A stretch of 64,000 bases of DNA from Nonomuraea endophytica (GTDB lineage: Bacteria > Actinomycetota > Actinomycetes > Streptosporangiales > Streptosporangiaceae). The stretch covers positions 1 through 64,000 of the forward strand of contig NZ_JACHIN010000025.1 of NCBI RefSeq assembly GCF_014203235.1, in the 5' to 3' direction. Below the pieces are notes generated by a model, which was given only the letters and a program-made list of their open reading frames with translations, was not told the origin of the DNA and did not search any database. Position numbers and translations under genes: made by a program. This document shows, piece after piece, positions 16,489 to 23,977 of the stretch (the first letter of the stretch is position 1; each line of letters opens with the position of its first letter).

Positions 16489-17691
16489 ATGACGAACCTT
16501 CGCGGCGGTGACCTGTCCCGGCTGAGACAGCTCAACTCGCTGTCGGCCCTGCGCGAACTGCGCGGGGCCGGGCCGCTCACGCTGTCGGCCCTGGCCGAGC
16601 GGACCGGCCTGTCCAGACCCTCCACCAAAGACGTCGTCGACGAGCTCATCGAACTCGGATGGGTCGTCGAGGTCGCGCCCACCGCGGGCAGCATGGGCCG
16701 CCCCGCCCGGCGCTACCGCTTCCGCGCCGACAGCGGATACCTGGTGGGCATCGACATAGGCGCGCACAACGTCCGCGCCGCGCTGGCCGACCTCGACGGA
16801 GAGGTCCTGGCCGAGACCAGGCAGCCCGTCCTGCCCGAAGCCCCGCTCGCCGACCGGCTGGCCGCCATAGAGCGCGCCGTGGACGGCTGCCTCGCGCTGA
16901 GCGGCAAACGCATGACCGACCTCTGGACCGTCGCCGTCGGCACCAACGGCGTCGTCACCCGTGAGGGCCACGTCGTCTTCTCCGCCGCGATCCCCGCCTG
17001 GCGCGGCCTGGACCTGGCCGCCGAACTGCGCCGCATGTTCCCATGCGAGGTACTGATCGAGAACGACAGCAGGCTGGCCGTACTCGCCGAGTCCAAGCGC
17101 GGGGCCGCGCGCGGCGCCGGCGACGTCGTCTTCCTGCACATCGGACGCCGCATGGGCTCGGCTCTGATCATCGACGGCAAACTCCACCGAGGGTACGGCG
17201 CGGCAGCCGGCGAGATCGCCATGCTGCCCGAGGCGCGCTGGTTCGACGCCCCGGAGCACCTGCACGCCTGCCCCGCCGTACCCGCTGACGTGCCGCCAGA
17301 GGACGCGGCGGGACACACGCTCGCGGCGGCCAGGGACGGCGACCCCGTCGCCCTGACCTGCGTCGAACGCTTCGTCGACGACCTGGCCGTCGGCACCGCC
17401 GCCATGGTGCTGCTGCTCGACCCGGAGGTCGTCGTGCTCGGCGGCGGCTTCTCCCGCTCGGCCGACGTCCTGCTGCCGCCGCTGCGCGAGCGCCTCGAAC
17501 GCGTGTGCATGCGCATGCCGGAGGTCCGCGCCTCGACGCTGGGGGAGGAGTGCGTGGTCTTCGGCGCCATCGAGTACGCCGTCGCCCACCACGACCGCCA
17601 CCTGTTCGCCGACGACGGGGACCCCGGCGCTCAGCGGTCGCCGGGCTCTTCCGGGCACGGGTCGCCGACGTGGACGCGCGGCACCGGGTAG
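16489..17691 (+). CDS. ROK family transcriptional regulator
   Basis: A 400-residue sugar-responsive repressor-type protein. The N-terminal winged helix is SALRELRGAGPLTLSALAERTGLSRPSTKDVVDELIELGWV. The C-terminal ROK fold shows the ATP/sugar motif VGIDIGAHNVRAALADLDG, the NDS-containing motif IENDSRLAVLAESKRG and VVVLGGGFSRSADVLL. The classical CxCGxxGCxE zinc motif is missing; the corresponding region is EARWFDAPEHLHACP, as in other actinobacterial ROK regulators that do not phosphorylate sugars. The ATG at 16489 follows GGAGGA. Divergence from the alpha-galactoside operon, and the inverted repeat between them, suggest it represses that operon until inducer is present. Its 3' end overlaps the convergent PhyH gene by 61 bases. 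Confidence 0.92.
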   Translation: MTNLRGGDLSRLRQLNSLSALRELRGAGPLTLSALAERTGLSRPSTKDVVDELIELGWVVEVAPTAGSMGRPARRYRFRADSGYLVGIDIGAHNVRAALADLDGEVLAETRQPVLPEAPLADRLAAIERAVDGCLALSGKRMTDLWTVAVGTNGVVTREGHVVFSAAIPAWRGLDLAAELRRMFPCEVLIENDSRLAVLAESKRGAARGAGDVVFLHIGRRMGSALIIDGKLHRGYGAAAGEIAMLPEARWFDAPEHLHACPAVPADVPPEDAAGHTLAAARDGDPVALTCVERFVDDLAVGTAAMVLLLDPEVVVLGGGFSRSADVLLPPLRERLERVCMRMPEVRASTLGEECVVFGAIEYAVAHHDRHLFADDGDPGAQRSPGSSGHGSPTWTRGTG

Positions 17692-18455
17692 AGCACGGTG
17701 CGCCGCCGCTCCGGCAGCTCCTTGAGCCAGGCGTCGTCGTAGGCGTAGCCGTAGCGGCTGCCGGCCCAGACGGGGCCGTACCGGTAGATGAGGACGCGGC
17801 GCTCACCCGGGTTCGTCCGGGTGGAGCCGCCGTGCATCAGCCCGTCCACGAAGAGCAGCGCGTCACCCTTGTTCAGGTACGCAGGGATCGCGCCGGGCAG
17901 GGTGTCCATGCGGTCGCCGGCCGCGTAGTCGCCGGCCAGCGGATGCTTGAAGTTCGACTTGTGCGAGCCGGGCACCACCATCGTCGCGCCGTCGCCGGGA
18001 CCGATGTCGGTGAGCGCGAGGATGATGTTGACCTGGCCGCAGCGGAAGACGCCGTGGTCGTAGCGGTAGCCGCAGCGCAGCGCCGTACGGTATCCGCCGG
18101 AGTGCACGGGATGGTGCCCGCCCGACTCCCTGATCGAGGCGATCGTCTCGTCGATGAAGACGCCGGGGATGTAGCTGTCCTCCTCGCCCGCGTAGTGCTT
18201 GACCAGCTCGAACCAGCTCGGATGGTCGATCAGCTCCTCGAACGGCCGCCCGGCCGCCACCGCCTGGTGCAGCTCGAAGCCGGTCTCCGGGGTGTAGTCG
18301 CGCCGCTGGCCGCCCCGGTACCACTCGCCGCGGGCCAGATCGCGCGGAAAGGCGTCGAACTCGGCGTTGAGCCGCGCCAGCAGATCCTGGTCGACCGCGT
18401 TCTCCAGGATCAGGTAGCCGTTGAGGTCGAACATGAAGTCGTCGAGCTCGGACAT
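17631..18455 (-). CDS. Phytanoyl-CoA dioxygenase (PhyH) family protein
   Basis: A 274-residue Fe(II)/2-oxoglutarate-dependent dioxygenase-like protein. The N-terminus FMFDLNGYLILENAVDQDLLARLNAEFD matches the family. The jelly-roll core contains GYRYDHGVFRCGQVNIILALTD, GDGATMVVPGSHKSNF and GDALLFVDGLMHGGSTRTNPGERRVLIYRYG. The last segment carries the distal metal-binding His and the Arg that contacts 2-oxoglutarate. The proximal metal ligands are less certain. The ATG at 18455 is the natural start. Relatives hydroxylate small molecules, including natural products, and many lack an assigned substrate. It is divergent from an AraC-type regulator with an 82-base gap, so that regulator may control it. 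Confidence 0.9.
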   Translation of the reverse strand: MSELDDFMFDLNGYLILENAVDQDLLARLNAEFDAFPRDLARGEWYRGGQRRDYTPETGFELHQAVAAGRPFEELIDHPSWFELVKHYAGEEDSYIPGVFIDETIASIRESGGHHPVHSGGYRTALRCGYRYDHGVFRCGQVNIILALTDIGPGDGATMVVPGSHKSNFKHPLAGDYAAGDRMDTLPGAIPAYLNKGDALLFVDGLMHGGSTRTNPGERRVLIYRYGPVWAGSRYGYAYDDAWLKELPERRRTVLYPVPRVHVGDPCPEEPGDR

Positions 18456-18537
18456 GGTGCGTACCTCCGCATCAAGGGGTGTTGTCCCCACCCTCCTTCG
18501 CCGCGCCCCCGCCGGGCATCCGGGTCAGATCGGCAAG

Positions 18538-19359
18538 GTGTCGCGTATTCTCAAGGTCGTGCCCCTCGCCCAGGTGATCGGCCTGCGGGCCTTCCACGTG
18601 ACCTCGGGACCGATGCCGCGGTCCCACATCCACCCCGAGCTGGAGTTCAACCTCGTCCTGTCCGGCACCGCCCGCTACACCACCGCGGCGGGCCCGGTGG
18701 ACCTGCCGCGCGGCAGGCTCGCGGTCTTCTGGGGCGGCTACCCGCACCGGCTGGTGTCCGAGCGCGACGTCGACTTCCTCTGGGTGACCGTCCCGCTGAG
18801 CGCCGTCATCGGCCAGCCCGCCCTGCAGAGCGCGCTCGACCGTCTCCTGCAGGGCCATTTCCTGTACGGCACCGCCCGCGAAGCCACCCACGACCGCTTC
18901 CTCATGCGCCGCTGGGAGGAGGAGCTGCGCCTGGGCCGCCGCCCGGTGGCCGACGAGGCCGAGATCTGCCTGCTGGAGCTGCACGCCAGGCTCGCCCGCC
19001 TCGCGACCGGCAGGCGACCGGCCACCGGCGCCGTGGAGGCCCGCTCGGCCGAGCGGATGCTCGCCGTCATCGCCCGCGGCTACACCGGCGACCTCACCGT
19101 GGAGGAGATCGCGCGGGCGGCCGGGGTCCACCCCACCTACGCGGCCATGGCCTTCAAGCAGGCGCTCGGCATGCCCATCTGGCAGTACGTCACCCAGCTC
19201 CGCCTCGCCCACGCCCGCCGCCTGCTGTCCGGCACCGACTGGGGCGTGGACCGGATCGCGCACGCCAGCGGCTTCCAGACCCGCTCCAGCTTCTACCGCG
19301 CCTTCCGCCAGGCCCACGACCAGACCCCCACCGAGTACCGCTCGGCAGGCGAGACGTAA
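18538..19359 (+). CDS. AraC family transcriptional regulator
   Basis: A regulator of about 273 residues with an N-terminal cupin-like effector domain (SHIHPELEFNLVLSGTARYTT, DLPRGRLAVFWGGYPHRL) and a C-terminal pair of helix-turn-helix motifs. The first is LTVEEIARAAGVHPTYAAMAFKQ and the second is VDRIAHASGFQTRSSFYRAFRQ. The start is uncertain: GTG codons at 18538 and 18559 both precede the cupin domain, and neither has a strong ribosome binding site. The divergent dioxygenase gene is the most likely target. The inducer is unknown, though the cupin fold suggests a sugar or small acid. Confidence 0.88.
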   Translation: MSRILKVVPLAQVIGLRAFHVTSGPMPRSHIHPELEFNLVLSGTARYTTAAGPVDLPRGRLAVFWGGYPHRLVSERDVDFLWVTVPLSAVIGQPALQSALDRLLQGHFLYGTAREATHDRFLMRRWEEELRLGRRPVADEAEICLLELHARLARLATGRRPATGAVEARSAERMLAVIARGYTGDLTVEEIARAAGVHPTYAAMAFKQALGMPIWQYVTQLRLAHARRLLSGTDWGVDRIAHASGFQTRSSFYRAFRQAHDQTPTEYRSAGET

Positions 19360-19368
19360 GGTCGTCGC

Positions 19369-19827
19369 ATGAGAACGGGCGACCTCGTCGAGGATTTCGA
19401 GCTTCCCGACGAGACGGGCCGGCCGCGCCGGCTGTCGGACCTGCTGGCGGACGGTCCCGTGGTGCTTTTCTTCTTCCCGGCGGCGATGACCGCGGGCTGC
19501 ACCCGCGAGGCGTGCCACTTCCGCGATCTGGCGGCCGAGTTCGCGCAGGTGTCGGCGCGGCCCGTCGGCGTGAGCACCGACGAGGTGGAGAAACAGTGGG
19601 AGTTCACCGACACGCACCGGCTCGGCTACCCGCTCCTGTCCGACCCGGACGGCACGGTCACCGCCAGGTTCGGCGTCCGGCGCGGGCTGGCGCTGGCGCC
19701 GACCAGACGCCAGACCTTCGTGATCGACACCGACTTCCGGGTGCTGGCGGTGGTCAAGTCGGAGATCCGCATGTCCGTCCACGCCGACAGGGCACTCGAA
19801 GCGCTCAGAGCCCGCCGGGTCGGCTGA
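19369..19827 (+). CDS. Peroxiredoxin, Bcp/PrxQ type
   Basis: A 152-residue thiol peroxidase of the AhpC/TSA superfamily that reduces hydrogen peroxide and organic peroxides. The peroxidatic cysteine is Cys44 in AAMTAGCTREAC. A second cysteine five residues on (Cys49) matches the atypical 2-Cys Bcp/PrxQ arrangement, in which the two form an intramolecular disulfide. Other matches are DLVEDFELPDETG at the start, VVLFFFPAA, and the PLLSDPDGTVTARFGV strand-helix. It is cytoplasmic, with no signal peptide. The start lies nine bases after the AraC gene, suggesting co-transcription. The 3' end overlaps the convergent methyltransferase gene by 23 bases. Confidence 0.94.
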   Translation: MRTGDLVEDFELPDETGRPRRLSDLLADGPVVLFFFPAAMTAGCTREACHFRDLAAEFAQVSARPVGVSTDEVEKQWEFTDTHRLGYPLLSDPDGTVTARFGVRRGLALAPTRRQTFVIDTDFRVLAVVKSEIRMSVHADRALEALRARRVG

Positions 19828-20458
19828 GCGGCCCGCGGGTGGCCGCCAGGTAGATGCGCCTGCTGGGGATCTCGTCGTCGTACGCCTCGCGGACGGTGAC
19901 GTCGTCGACCTGGAAACCGGCCGTTTCCGCCGCGGCGCGCAGTTCGTCCGCGGTGTGCTCGGCCCAGTAGACCCGCAGTCCGCTGCCGAGCGGATCGGCG
20001 ATGACGCCGTCGCCGGAGCCTTCCTTGGCGACGACCAGGAGCTGACCGCCCGGACGGAGCGCCGCCGCCCACGCGGTGAGCGTGGGCGGCAGTTCCCGCT
20101 TGGGCTGATCGTGCAGGGAGTAGTACGACACCAGGCCGTCGAGCGGCGGCGTGACGGCCCGCTGGTCCATCACCTCGAACCGGCATCCGGGCTGCTCGCT
20201 TCTGGCCAGCTCCACGCAGCGCGGCGACAGGTCGATGCCGAAGGCGTCCAGGCCGTGCCCGGCCAGCAGCGCGGTCACGTGACCGCAGGGCCCGCAGCCC
20301 GCGTCGCACACCCTGCCTCCGGCGCCGACCCGCTTGGCGAACGCCTCCAGGACCTCCCGGTCGAAGGGCTTGCCTTCGAGCTCGTGGCGGAACAGGCGCA
20401 GATAGTGATCGGCGCGCGCGTCCCAGGCCCGTACGACGTCCGAAGAGCTCCCATCCAT
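19805..20458 (-). CDS. SAM-dependent class I methyltransferase
   Basis: A 217-residue methyltransferase. SAM-binding motif I is VCDAGCGPCGHVTALLA, motif II is AFGIDLSPRCVELAR, and motif IV is DGLVSYYSLHD. It lacks any membrane or targeting sequence. The N-terminus (VVRAWDARADHYLRLFRHELEGKPFD) resembles small-molecule methyltransferases of unknown substrate. The ATG at 20458 is chosen because it precedes the first conserved helix; the upstream frame belongs to a neighbouring gene read out of frame. It lies 23 bases downstream of a DUF885 gene on the same strand, so the two may be co-transcribed. Confidence 0.88.
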   Translation of the reverse strand: MDGSSSDVVRAWDARADHYLRLFRHELEGKPFDREVLEAFAKRVGAGGRVCDAGCGPCGHVTALLAGHGLDAFGIDLSPRCVELARSEQPGCRFEVMDQRAVTPPLDGLVSYYSLHDQPKRELPPTLTAWAAALRPGGQLLVVAKEGSGDGVIADPLGSGLRVYWAEHTADELRAAAETAGFQVDDVTVREAYDDEIPSRRIYLAATRGPLSRPGGL

Positions 20459-20481
20459 GGCGACATCGTAGAGCCGGTCCG

Positions 20482-22113
20482 CTACGCGAGCTTGGCCAGC
20501 CGGTCGGCCTCCTCGACCTGGTCGGTGAGGCCGAGCGACTCCCACCGCTGGAGCGCGAGCGGCACGTTGCCCTCCAGCCAGAGCCGGTCGTGGAAGGCGC
20601 CGAGGTCGAACGCCGCGCCCTGGCGGCGGTGGGTGGCGGCCAGCAGATCGAGCACCTGCAGCTTGCCGATCTGATAGCTCAGCCCCTGTCCGGGGTTGCC
20701 CGCGAAGAACACGGCCTCCTCCCACGCCGTGGCCCGGTCCATCGGCACCGACTCGGCCAGGACGTCCGCCGCCTGGGCCAGCGTGAGATCTCCGAGCGCG
20801 AGCGCGATGTCCACCTCCACCCGCAGCGCCCGCAGCCGCATGGCGTTGGCCACGAACACGGCGCTGTGCGGGGAGCCGTCGAACAGCCCCGCCTGCAGCA
20901 TGAGCTCCTCGTGGTAGAAGGCGATGCCCTCGTTGGCCGCCGAGTCGTAGTAGCGGCGCCGTACCGGATCGGGGTGGTGCCACGACAGCGCGAGCTGCTG
21001 GGCGTGCACGCCCTCGTGAGCGAGCTGGACCCGAGGGTCGCGGGCGGCGGCCAGCTCGAAGTACGGCAGGTCGGGGCGGGGCGGCTCGACGTATCTGATC
21101 GCGTCGGCGCCGGGCCGCGACTCGACGCCGATCTCGTGCGGCACGCCGAGCCACGCCAGCGGCGCCAGGTAGGCGGGCATCTCGGCGAAGAGGTAGCGGC
21201 GCAGGGTGGCGGGCTGGCTCAGCAGGCCCGAGTCCGTGTAGAAGGCCCGCAACGCCAGCTCGTCGGCCGCCTCCGCCTCGACCAGGGCGGCGGTGCCGGT
21301 GGGCAGGGTGGGGTCGGGCACCTCGCGGTGACGGTGCCGGAAAGTGGCCTCCAGCGCCTCGGCCCGGTCCCATTCCTGGCGTCCCATGGCACGCACCTGC
21401 TCGGCTCCGTACGGCAGGAGCGCCACCTCGTGCAGGAAGAAGGCGAGCGCACTGGGCCCGACGGCCGTCCGGTCGGTGAAGCCCGGCACCTGCTCGCGCA
21501 GCCAGGCGGCGAAGTCGTCGAGCGCGCCTACTGCCGTTTCCGTCGTCTCGCTCAGCCGCGTGGCGTCCGGCAGAAGTGGTGCGAGGGCGGACATCCCGGC
21601 TCTCAGCGACGGCCCCGCGCTTTCCAGCAGCGTCAGCGCCGACCGGGCGAACGGCGCTGCGGCGTGACCCGCCAGGTTCTCGCGGCCCTGGGCCAGCACC
21701 GAGGGGATCGCGCCCAGCGCGGCGACGATCGAGGCGGCCCGCGCCGCGGTGAACGGCGGGGCGGGCAGGAGCTGGTTGTAGACGGCCACCAGCGCCTGGT
21801 CCAGGTAGAAACAGGGGTTGCGCTGCCAGGCCCGCAGCACGTCCAGCTCCCATCGCACCCGGGCGAGCGCCGACCCGAGCAGTCTGGCGTCGACCCTGAC
21901 CGAGACGGGCGCGTCATCGAGGTCGAGCGCGCGCAGCTCCGCGTCGAAGGACCGCCACGTGTCCCGCCGGGCCGCCACCGCGGCCGCCGACCAGTCCGGC
22001 ACCCAGCCGGGCGGACGTTCGACCCTGGTGATGTCGTCGCCGCTGTCGGGAGCGGCCGCGACCCGCCACCGCCAGAAGCGCTCCGCCAGATCCCCGAGTG
22101 CACCCGCGCTCAT
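20482..22113 (-). CDS. DUF885 family protein (putative metallopeptidase-like)
   Basis: A 543-residue, largely helical protein of the DUF885 family. Diagnostic motifs are QLAHEGVHAQQLALSW, which supplies an H-E-x-x-H signature, and SAANEGIAFYHEELMLQAGLF, which supplies a downstream glutamate, as in zincin peptidases. GNPGQGLSYQIGKLQVLDL near the C-terminus is also typical. Family members are thought to be carboxypeptidase-like, but activity is rarely shown. No signal peptide is visible. The ATG at 22113 follows AAGGGGGAC. A start ten codons further upstream would lie inside a palindrome and is less likely. Confidence 0.88.
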   Translation of the reverse strand: MSAGALGDLAERFWRWRVAAAPDSGDDITRVERPPGWVPDWSAAAVAARRDTWRSFDAELRALDLDDAPVSVRVDARLLGSALARVRWELDVLRAWQRNPCFYLDQALVAVYNQLLPAPPFTAARAASIVAALGAIPSVLAQGRENLAGHAAAPFARSALTLLESAGPSLRAGMSALAPLLPDATRLSETTETAVGALDDFAAWLREQVPGFTDRTAVGPSALAFFLHEVALLPYGAEQVRAMGRQEWDRAEALEATFRHRHREVPDPTLPTGTAALVEAEAADELALRAFYTDSGLLSQPATLRRYLFAEMPAYLAPLAWLGVPHEIGVESRPGADAIRYVEPPRPDLPYFELAAARDPRVQLAHEGVHAQQLALSWHHPDPVRRRYYDSAANEGIAFYHEELMLQAGLFDGSPHSAVFVANAMRLRALRVEVDIALALGDLTLAQAADVLAESVPMDRATAWEEAVFFAGNPGQGLSYQIGKLQVLDLLAATHRRQGAAFDLGAFHDRLWLEGNVPLALQRWESLGLTDQVEEADRLAKLA

Positions 22114-22130
22114 CAGTCCCCCTTCTGAGG

Positions 22131-22144
22131 TGTGTCCGGACACA
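22131..22144. promoter_or_regulatory. Palindrome upstream of the DUF885 gene
   Basis: TGTGTCCGGACACA is a perfect 14-bp palindrome, 18-31 bases before the DUF885 start codon, between promoter and ribosome binding site. It could be an operator. No regulator gene is adjacent. Confidence 0.4.
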
Positions 22145-22235
22145 ACAGCACCTTCACCCCCATGCCTACACCAACGTGCGGCTGTTCGTCGCCCCGCGGT
22201 GACCCGGCGGGCGAGCGCCTGCCTCCACTGTCGTC

Positions 22236-22271
22236 CGGCCCGGCCGTCCTCGCGTTACGACGGCCGGGCCG
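22236..22271. terminator. Hairpin terminator downstream of the amidase gene
   Basis: A perfect 13-bp stem, CGGCCCGGCCGTC (22236-22248) against GACGGCCGGGCCG (22259-22271), has a 10-base loop. It lies downstream of the minus-strand amidase gene and upstream of the DUF885 gene, and probably separates the two transcription units. Confidence 0.7.
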
Positions 22272-22448
22272 GGTGTTTCCCCGTGTCGCGCCTCGCCGGG
22301 GAGCGAATCCGATGCCCCGGGCATGGCCGGCGACGACACGGCTCCCGCGGACTGCGCGGAAGCGTTCGGGCGGGCGATCGCCGCGGTGCCCTCAGTGTGC
22401 CGAAGGCGCGGCATCGGGCGGCATCCCCCTTTCGGAGGATCACCCCGG

Positions 22449-23846
22449 TCAGGGGAGCGTCACCTGGTGCCGCGACTGGAGAAACGGCGGGACGAGGCGG
22501 GAGGCGATCTGGAGCAGGAGGTCCTCCCGGCCGTGGGCGGCGACGGCCTGGACGCCGATCGGCAGCCCGGCGGCGCTCCGGCCGAGCGGGAGGCTGATCG
22601 CGGGCTGGCCGGTGACGTTGTACAGGGCCGTGAACGGCCCGTACTCCAGCTGTGCCCGCACCCATCCGGCCACCGAGTACGACGGGTCGTCGTAGCACAG
22701 GGTGCCGTGCGGCAGCGGTGGTTGCGCCACTGTCGGCGTGAGGAGCAGGTCGTAGCGGGTGAAGAACGTCCCCGCCGTACGGCGCAGCCGCTCCTGTGTC
22801 TCGAACGCGGTCAGCAGGTCGAACACGCCCAGCTCCGCCCCCTCCTCGAACACCCGCCGCGAGACCGCCTCCAGCAGCGCCGGTTCGGGCGGGCGCGGCG
22901 CGTGCCTGAACACCCCGGTCAGGAACGCGATCTGCGGCGCCACCACGGCCTCGACGAGTTCCTCCGCGGACACGGCCGGCCGGTCCCGCTCGACGTGGTG
23001 TCCCTGCTCCTCCAACCGCAGGGCCGCCCGGTCGGTGGCCGCCGCCACCTCGGCGTCGACGGGGGTTCCCGGCCACGCCTCGGTGCTGACCGCGACGCGC
23101 AGCCGTACCGGCTCGGCGTGCAGTTCGCTCGCGTACGGCCGCGCGGGCGCGGGCGGCACGAACCGGTCACCGGGCGCGGGGCCGCCCAGCGCGTCGAGCA
23201 GGTGCGCGGCGTCGCGGACGGTCCTGGTCAGCACGAAGTCGTGGCTGAGCCCGAACATCGGCTCACATCCCACCCGCCCGCGCGTCGGCATGAGGCCGAT
23301 CAACCCGCAGCACGAGGCGGGAATCCGGATGGAACCGGCGCTGTCGCTGGCGTGCGCCGCGGGTACGGCTCCCGCCGCCACGAGCGCGGCGGCGCCGCCG
23401 CTGGATCCGCCGACACCGTGCGCGAGGTTGAACGGGTTGCGGGTGGGGCCGGTCCTGACCGGTTCGGTGGTGAAGGCGATGCCCAGCTCCGGCATCGTGG
23501 TCAGGCCCAGCGTGGCCAGCCCGGCGGCGCGGAAGCGGCGCATCAGGTCGCTGTCGCTCCGGGCCCGCACGCCGCTGCCGAGGCTGCGGCTGCCCAGGTA
23601 GAAGGGCACGCCCTCGGCCATGGGGCCCATGTCCTTGATGAGGAAGGGCACGCCGGTGAAGGGCGCGTCGGCGGCGTGCCGGAGGGCGGTGTCGAACAGG
23701 GGCGCGGCGAGGGCGTTGAGCCGCTGGTCGGCCAGGGTGAGCGCCTGCCTGGCGACGGTCTCGACCTCGTCGGCGGTGATCTGGCCGCTCCGGAGAAGGG
23801 CGCTGAGACCGACGGCGTCGTACTCCATGTATTCGTGAATGTTCAT
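22449..23846 (-). CDS. Amidase signature family enzyme
   Basis: A 465-residue amidase. The Ser-cisSer-Lys triad is visible: Lys71 in PFLIKDMGPMAEG, the cis-Ser at about 148 in GVGGSSGGAAALV, and the nucleophile Ser172 in SDSAGSIRIPAS. The nucleophile motif reads DSAGS instead of the usual DxGGS, a conservative change. It should hydrolyse an amide in the cytoplasm, releasing ammonia or an amine. Its gene sits downstream of a PucR regulator, on the same strand and divergent from a hydantoinase-type operon. An amidase acting on the ring-opened product of that pathway is plausible but unproven. Confidence 0.93.
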   Translation of the reverse strand: MNIHEYMEYDAVGLSALLRSGQITADEVETVARQALTLADQRLNALAAPLFDTALRHAADAPFTGVPFLIKDMGPMAEGVPFYLGSRSLGSGVRARSDSDLMRRFRAAGLATLGLTTMPELGIAFTTEPVRTGPTRNPFNLAHGVGGSSGGAAALVAAGAVPAAHASDSAGSIRIPASCCGLIGLMPTRGRVGCEPMFGLSHDFVLTRTVRDAAHLLDALGGPAPGDRFVPPAPARPYASELHAEPVRLRVAVSTEAWPGTPVDAEVAAATDRAALRLEEQGHHVERDRPAVSAEELVEAVVAPQIAFLTGVFRHAPRPPEPALLEAVSRRVFEEGAELGVFDLLTAFETQERLRRTAGTFFTRYDLLLTPTVAQPPLPHGTLCYDDPSYSVAGWVRAQLEYGPFTALYNVTGQPAISLPLGRSAAGLPIGVQAVAAHGREDLLLQIASRLVPPFLQSRHQVTLP

Positions 23847-23977
23847 GAGATGTCCGTTCCTCGATCAGGGGCATGACTGCTGGCGACAGGGCGGGCCGCC
23901 CTGTCGTGATCGAGGTGGTTCTACGCTCGGTCCATCACGGCCCATCATGCCCATCGCGCACGCGGCCGTCGAACGCT

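Larger units (their letters stand above)
22114..22448. other. Intergenic region with palindrome and terminator only
   Basis: These 335 bases between the DUF885 start and the amidase stop show no credible coding sequence. They contain a 14-bp palindrome near the DUF885 start and a long GC-rich hairpin, both listed separately. The remainder holds nothing I can name. Confidence 0.6.

Noticed and set aside
22131..22143. DUF885 translation starting at 22143
   Set aside because: That ATG lies within the TGTGTCCGGACACA palindrome, while the ATG at 22113 has AAGGGGGAC at the right distance.
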